This document shows positions 16,865 to 20,304 of a stretch of DNA of 20,304 bases, piece after piece. Made by a program: the position numbers and the translations under genes. The DNA is from Phoronis ovalis. Taxonomy: Eukaryota > Phoronida > Phoronidae. The stretch spans positions 1 through 20,304 of the forward strand of contig JAOXYB010003679.1 of the NCBI GenBank assembly GCA_028565635.1, given 5' to 3'. The notes below the pieces were generated by a model, which was not told the origin of the DNA, searched no databases, and saw only the letters and a list, made by a program, of their open reading frames with translations. How positions within the stretch are numbered: position 1 is the first letter of the stretch; every line of letters starts with the position of its first letter.

Positions 16865-16915
16865 CCACCAGATGACACTCCTTGAAAATGTCAGTAGTGA
16901 AGCGCTATCTGGTGA
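16865..16915. promoter_or_regulatory. Convergent pair of CTCF-like motifs
   Basis: CCACCAGATGACACT (16865-16879, plus) fits the CTCF core CCASYAGRKGGCRSY at 14 of 15 positions. TCACCAGATAGCGCT (16901-16915, minus) fits at 13 of 15. They face each other across 21 bp, upstream of the IAP gene. The arrangement could equally be an imperfect hairpin from an old repeat. Confidence 0.35.
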
Positions 16916-17640
16916 GCAGGAATTATTGAAGCCATGTTTGTTTTAGAAATGGACAAAACTAAGCATGTATTTAAAACAGGGCATTTGGTGGAATACACTA
17001 CATTTTCATACAGTTTCAAATATATTTGGAATTTTCCATGTATCTTGTATGTTCTTGAACACTTGTTTGTAAGTAAATTGCACAATATCTTTAAATTTAA
17101 CTACAACAGGATTATAGCCACAATTTCATAACCCACATCAAATACTGAGTGATGACTGAGATATATTGTATCAACATTACAACATTGTTCTTGGGATTAG
17201 TTTAGTATGAAACTTCAATATCCGATTTGTATAGGACTTTTTTGCTAACCTCGAGAAAATATAGTGTAAACTGTCAGATATTGACATCTGGAAACCAGAT
17301 AATATCCTGTATGTTCTGCGGTTTCCCATGGCTACACGTAACATATTTGGGTATATAAGGGTATATTTGGCTAAAAAATGACAAATAGTGTTTTTACAAT
17401 TAATGTAGATCTTCCAAAAGGGTATGTTTTTCACCATACAGAAGTGTAGTAAAAGAAGGGCATATTTTTCTCCATCAGATGCAAATAATTAGGGCAACTT
17501 AACTCGCATGGCAACATGTTTACTTAAATGATTTTTACTGAATGAGGTTTCCCAAAGTGTCACTTTTTAAATCTGCAAGTGTTTATAAGGGTTGCTTTTT
17601 TAGCAAGTCCTATACTTATTCTGGGGCTTTTTTAAAACCT
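16916..17640. other. AT-rich sequence with old dispersed-repeat fragments
   Basis: No gene was found. The stretch from 17416 onward shares the GGGTATGTTTTTC phrase and G/T-rich style with 2433-2665, suggesting a common old repeat family. Confidence 0.35.
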
Positions 17641-17945
17641 ATGTGCGCATATGTGTAACCATCCTTTATACAAATGACTTCCCGGGCGCACACCTTAACC
17701 AGAAATTTGTAAAGTACTCCCTTCTGGGTTTCCCCCTAAAACTGTACTGTCCTCTTGTGTGAATGAAAATCCTTAAATGGGCCTACTGGCATTGTGCAGG
17801 AGTCAACTGAAATCCCAGCCCCTGGGAATAGCGGGGCATGTAACAATTTCGAATCCCTGGTGTTAGCCCCGTTAATGGGGCCTTGTGGTGGCATACATGT
17901 CCGTAGTCCGGAAGGCAAACTGTAAGCCCTGCCCTGGTGGTGGAT
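17641..17945. repeat. GC-rich island, possible dispersed repeat
   Basis: The composition is unlike the flanks. It contains a GCCCC/GGGGC hairpin (17866-17881), and on the minus strand a B-box-like GGGATTCGAAATT (17847-17859). No convincing A box was found at the right spacing, so a SINE call is not justified. Confidence 0.3.
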
Positions 17946-18374
17946 TAAACCTAGGTGGTATGAATAGGTGAATAGCTTTTGAACATGAGATCTTTAGCAT
18001 AATTCTAGAAAAATAAGTAAATAATGTCCTTTAAAATTATGCACCTTTTCTATCATTGGCCCTGTGATTTCAAATCTGTGTCAAAGGGCTGTCTCGAGAA
18101 GTTGATACATAGTTCACTGGTACCTGGGTATTAAAAAATATTAACAACAAGTTTTCAAATCACCAGTTTGTGATTTCATTAAATATATGCAGCTGCCAGG
18201 CAGGAAAATAAGGTAACCTATATGAATCTTCCCCAATAACATGGCCCCGCCATATCACGTTGTACATATTAAACAGCTACATGCAGTAAACCCCGGTTTA
18301 TGCCTGTAATAAAAGCCTATAGGGACTGAAGACCGACGGTGAAAGAATAAAATAATCTTGTATAGTAGTACAAT
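17946..18374. other. Upstream flank of the hammerhead ribozyme
   Basis: No gene was found. It contains a small palindrome, AAACCCCGGTTT (18288-18299), and a ribozyme-like but defective word at 18322-18342. This stretch may belong to the element that carries the ribozyme, but no element ends were recognised. Confidence 0.3.
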
Positions 18375-18439
18375 GTCTAATCCCTAACTGATGAGATCAG
18401 AAGATTGAAACAGCTAGTTGTATTAGGGTATTGCTAGAC
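18375..18439 (+). ncRNA. Type I hammerhead self-cleaving ribozyme
   Basis: All hammerhead core positions are present. CTGATGA lies at 18388-18394. Stem II is GATC/GATT (18395-18398 with 18403-18406, one G-U pair) with loop AGAA. GAAA lies at 18407-18410. Stem III is ACAG/TTGT (18410-18413 with 18418-18421) with a 4-nt loop, and the cleavage triplet GTA (18420-18422) puts the cut after 18422. Stem I closes the fold: CCCTAA (18382-18387) pairs perfectly with TTAGGG (18423-18428). Beyond an internal loop, GTCTA (18375-18379) pairs with TAGAC (18435-18439). Short stem III type I ribozymes are known from animal retrozymes and Penelope-like elements, including bivalves, so this is probably part of such an element. 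No second copy was found in the window. Confidence 0.82.
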
Positions 18440-18779
18440 CACCCACCCCGCTACAAAATAGACCATTCCTCATAACACAACCAATTTTATCTACCGTACT
18501 GTATAACTACATATGATTTAAGCAACAGAACTGATCTGAACTGCCTGAATCAACAGAATCCCAGATCTCAGACATTCAGTCACACATACTGTATACCTAG
18601 AGACCTCTCATACTTGAGATGACTCGTCAGCACAGGATTCGCATGCTGATAAGATTTGTAACATCCTAGATCAAATACTTCACGCATTACGACGTCGTAA
18701 TACAGTATTGTGAATCACAGATTGAGATATGACTGACTCTTATAAATATACTCATGGGTTAATCAAAAACAAATTTCAG

Positions 18780-19002
18780 TTATTATCAATGGATGAGAGT
18801 GAAAGAACTAGAGGACACCCTTTCAAGCTTAAAACTAGATACTGTAGGACTGCAAAACATCAGAATTTCTTCTCATTTAGACTGGTTGAATCATGAAATT
18901 CGTTACCTAAAAGTGTGTGCCACATCAATCAATAGTTTTAAAAACAATCCAGACAAAGTATGGAAAGAACATTTTTACAAACCCGATGTGCAATACCCGT
19001 GA
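18780..19002 (+). CDS. Candidate terminal exon of an unidentified plus-strand gene
   Basis: An open frame follows an acceptor-like AAATTTCAG|T (18777-18779) and runs YYQWMRVKELEDTLSSLKLD to a TGA at 19000-19002. About 73 codons are open. The residue mix is coding-like: an amphipathic stretch rich in Leu, Lys and Glu, then HLDWLNHEIRYLKVC, and a C-terminus NPDKVWKEHFYKPDVQYP. If the acceptor is real the exon begins in phase 2. As a stand-alone small ORF it would start at ATG 18793. I do not recognise the family. No AATAAA follows until 20084, and the polypyrimidine tract is poor, so it may be a pseudogene or transposon fragment. Confidence 0.4.
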
Positions 19003-19071
19003 ATGACTATGATTTGTTAGAAAGTCGAAATCAGCTTACAAGCTTTCTAGCTTAAGATTACAGCTGAAGAG

Positions 19072-19094
19072 GATGTATGCATGTATGTATGTAC
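19072..19094 (+). repeat. ATGT microsatellite
   Basis: Short (ATGT)n run with one GC interruption. Confidence 0.8.
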
Positions 19095-19324
19095 AGATTG
19101 GAAGGCTATTTGGTAATGAGCACTGCAAACCTCTATCTATTAGCAAGATTAAGTACTGTTAGCAGAAAACACAGATGAAAGAATTAGGCTATTCATAATT
19201 CCACAAGCATGATGCTACTACGGACAGCCAATGGCTTGCCATAGGGTCATGACAGCCTCGCATCTCAGACCAGCTGAAGGTCGAAAATATATGCTCGCTG
19301 CTCGCAAAACCACCCTTATAGCCC

Positions 19325-19458
19325 ACACATATGTATGTGTATATATATGTGTGTTGGTGTGTGCGTGTGTGTGTACGTACATATATGTGCGTTTGTGTGT
19401 GACTGTGTACATATGTGTGCGTGTACATATGTTGTGCATATATGTGTGTGTATATGGC
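19325..19458 (+). repeat. Long TG/TATG-rich microsatellite
   Basis: An alternating purine-pyrimidine tract of TG, TATG and CGTG units. Open frames of Thr/His or Val/Cys repeats on either strand here are products of the microsatellite, not genes. Confidence 0.92.
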
Positions 19459-19460
19459 AT

Positions 19461-19629
19461 AAGGTGAAAATTGATGTAACCGCAGTGGAAGTATGTTAGT
19501 CAACTTTAAATTTGTGATTTTTTTCTTTTTTCCTCCTTGGCGCAGGCTTTTTTGGTTGTTTCCGTTTGAAAGGGAAATCACTGTACAAGAGATTGAAACT
19601 AATATTAGCTTTTTAAAGTAAAACAAACC
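19461..19629 (+). repeat. Dispersed repeat, copy 2 (rearranged relative to copy 1)
   Basis: The right part (19536-19629) matches 6444-6535 directly. The left part (19461-19490, with GATGTAACCGCAGTGG) matches 6351-6384 in reverse orientation. The two copies therefore share both blocks but with one block inverted. Confidence 0.8.
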
Positions 19630-19790
19630 AAAGTTTGACAGGATTATTTGGGCTAGGGCAAAGCTGGCTATGAATTTTGTCAGTTGTTAGGTTGCATTTT
19701 TCTGGAGGTAGTCATAATGGAATAGCAAAAAAAATTGGTGGTCATGCCTGCATGAAAAATTAACTGGGAGTAGTACATAACAGTGGCGGA

Positions 19791-19986
19791 TCCAGGATTT
19801 TCCTGAAGGGGGCGTGTAAAAAGGCATTTGAGGGGCGCGCCCGCAGCACGCAAAGCGAAGCTTGGGGGTCTGGGGCCATGCACACCTGGACAATTTTTGA
19901 ATATTTGGTGCGTTTTCCTGCAATCTGGTGCATTCAGAGACTTTTTTCCATGACACTGCGCTCCTTTTTATACATTCAAACATAAA
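19791..19986 (+). mobile_element. Terminal part of a DNA-transposon-like dispersed element
   Basis: Starts CAGTGGCGGATCCAGGATTT and runs through a GC-rich stretch (GGGGCGCGCCCGC) into a segment (19899-19986) that resembles 12606-12695. The CAGTGG start recalls hAT-type termini, whose 8-bp target duplication would be GTACATAA (19783-19790). The other end was not found, so the family is an inference. Confidence 0.45.
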
Positions 19987-20304
19987 GAAAAAAAATCACA
20001 AATTATATCCAAGAGGGACTGAGGTCTACATGCAGGAATTACTAAAGAGGCATGCATTGTCGTTGTACTGGTTAATGTTAGACAATAAAATTAACATGTT
20101 TCGCTTTTTGTCTCTCTTTCTGTCATTTAACGTAATCAGAACATTTACTTCGGAAATTCTTCTGCTGGTTCTTCTTGAGAAAGGACATATAATTTAGCAA
20201 CTATTTTTGTTTTCAGCATACGTTTAATTTATTTTAAAGAACAACAAAATATAACTTATAATCTTTATATACAAGTAGCACTTGTAACAATACTTATCAT
20301 CAGT
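19987..20304. other. AT-rich sequence to the window edge
   Basis: No gene or repeat was recognised. An AATAAA lies at 20084-20089 on the plus strand, too far from the 19002 stop to be assigned with confidence. Confidence 0.4.

Noticed and set aside
17847-17859. tRNA gene or SINE from a B-box-like word
   Set aside because: No A box at the right spacing and no cloverleaf could be drawn.
18318-18345. A second hammerhead-like core (CTGAAGA ... GAAA) just upstream of the real one
   Set aside because: A usable stem II would consume core A9, and no U-H cleavage site precedes a strand that pairs with stem I. At best it is a decayed copy.
18600-18630. CTGACGA on the minus strand
   Set aside because: No GAAA at a workable distance and no closing stems.
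19189-19626. Minus-strand 145- and 80-codon ORFs rich in Thr, His and Tyr
   Set aside because: They translate the TG microsatellite and the adjoining dispersed repeat.
19680-19983. Overlapping minus-strand ORFs of 67 and 98 codons
   Set aside because: They lie in the dispersed DNA-transposon-like element and have no domain.
20285-20304. CTGATGA on the minus strand at the window edge
   Set aside because: The stem I partner would lie outside the window, and no GAAA follows at stem II distance.

Overview
This window looks like nuclear DNA of an invertebrate animal, most likely a mollusc and probably a bivalve. It is AT-rich, most of it is non-coding, coding exons are short and separated by GT-AG introns, microsatellites and dispersed repeats are frequent, and there is a tRNA-headed SINE. 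The species call is an inference from repeat style and gene type, not from a marker gene.

The one gene that can be read completely is on the minus strand (16078 down to 7770). Eight coding exons join in frame to 753 codons plus a stop and encode an inhibitor-of-apoptosis protein. Its order is a novel ~200-residue N-terminal region, three BIR zinc domains, a UBA domain and a C-terminal RING. This is the domain order of the BIRC2/BIRC3/XIAP group, without a CARD. Every splice junction was placed by hand and all phases agree. BIR1 lies wholly in the large first exon, BIR2 begins at the first intron, BIR3 is split across two exons, the UBA is split across two exons, and the RING is the last exon. 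A possible upstream exon (16318-16507) is phase-compatible. Intron 2 holds an 864-bp tandem duplication plus an inverted fragment of the same repeat. Intron 5 holds a small TTAA-flanked inverted-repeat element, and intron 4 a CTCF-like motif.

Left of the gene (1-7700) is mostly repeats: a candidate exon at the left edge, a ~365-bp tandem satellite (about 1000-2432), a broken coding-like stretch (2879-3068), a full SINE (about 4395-4915, minus), a GC hairpin (6093-6121), a 133-bp fold-back (6308-6440) and a dispersed repeat. Right of the gene (16.1-20.3 kb) there is a convergent pair of CTCF-like motifs, a plus-strand coding-like last exon (18780-19002), a TG microsatellite and two more dispersed repeats.

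The most interesting hidden element is a complete type I hammerhead self-cleaving ribozyme fold at 18375-18439 on the plus strand. All core nucleotides are present, with a GUA cleavage triplet, a wobble-capped stem II, a short stem III and a two-part stem I with an internal loop. It matches the style of ribozymes carried by animal retrozymes and Penelope-like elements.
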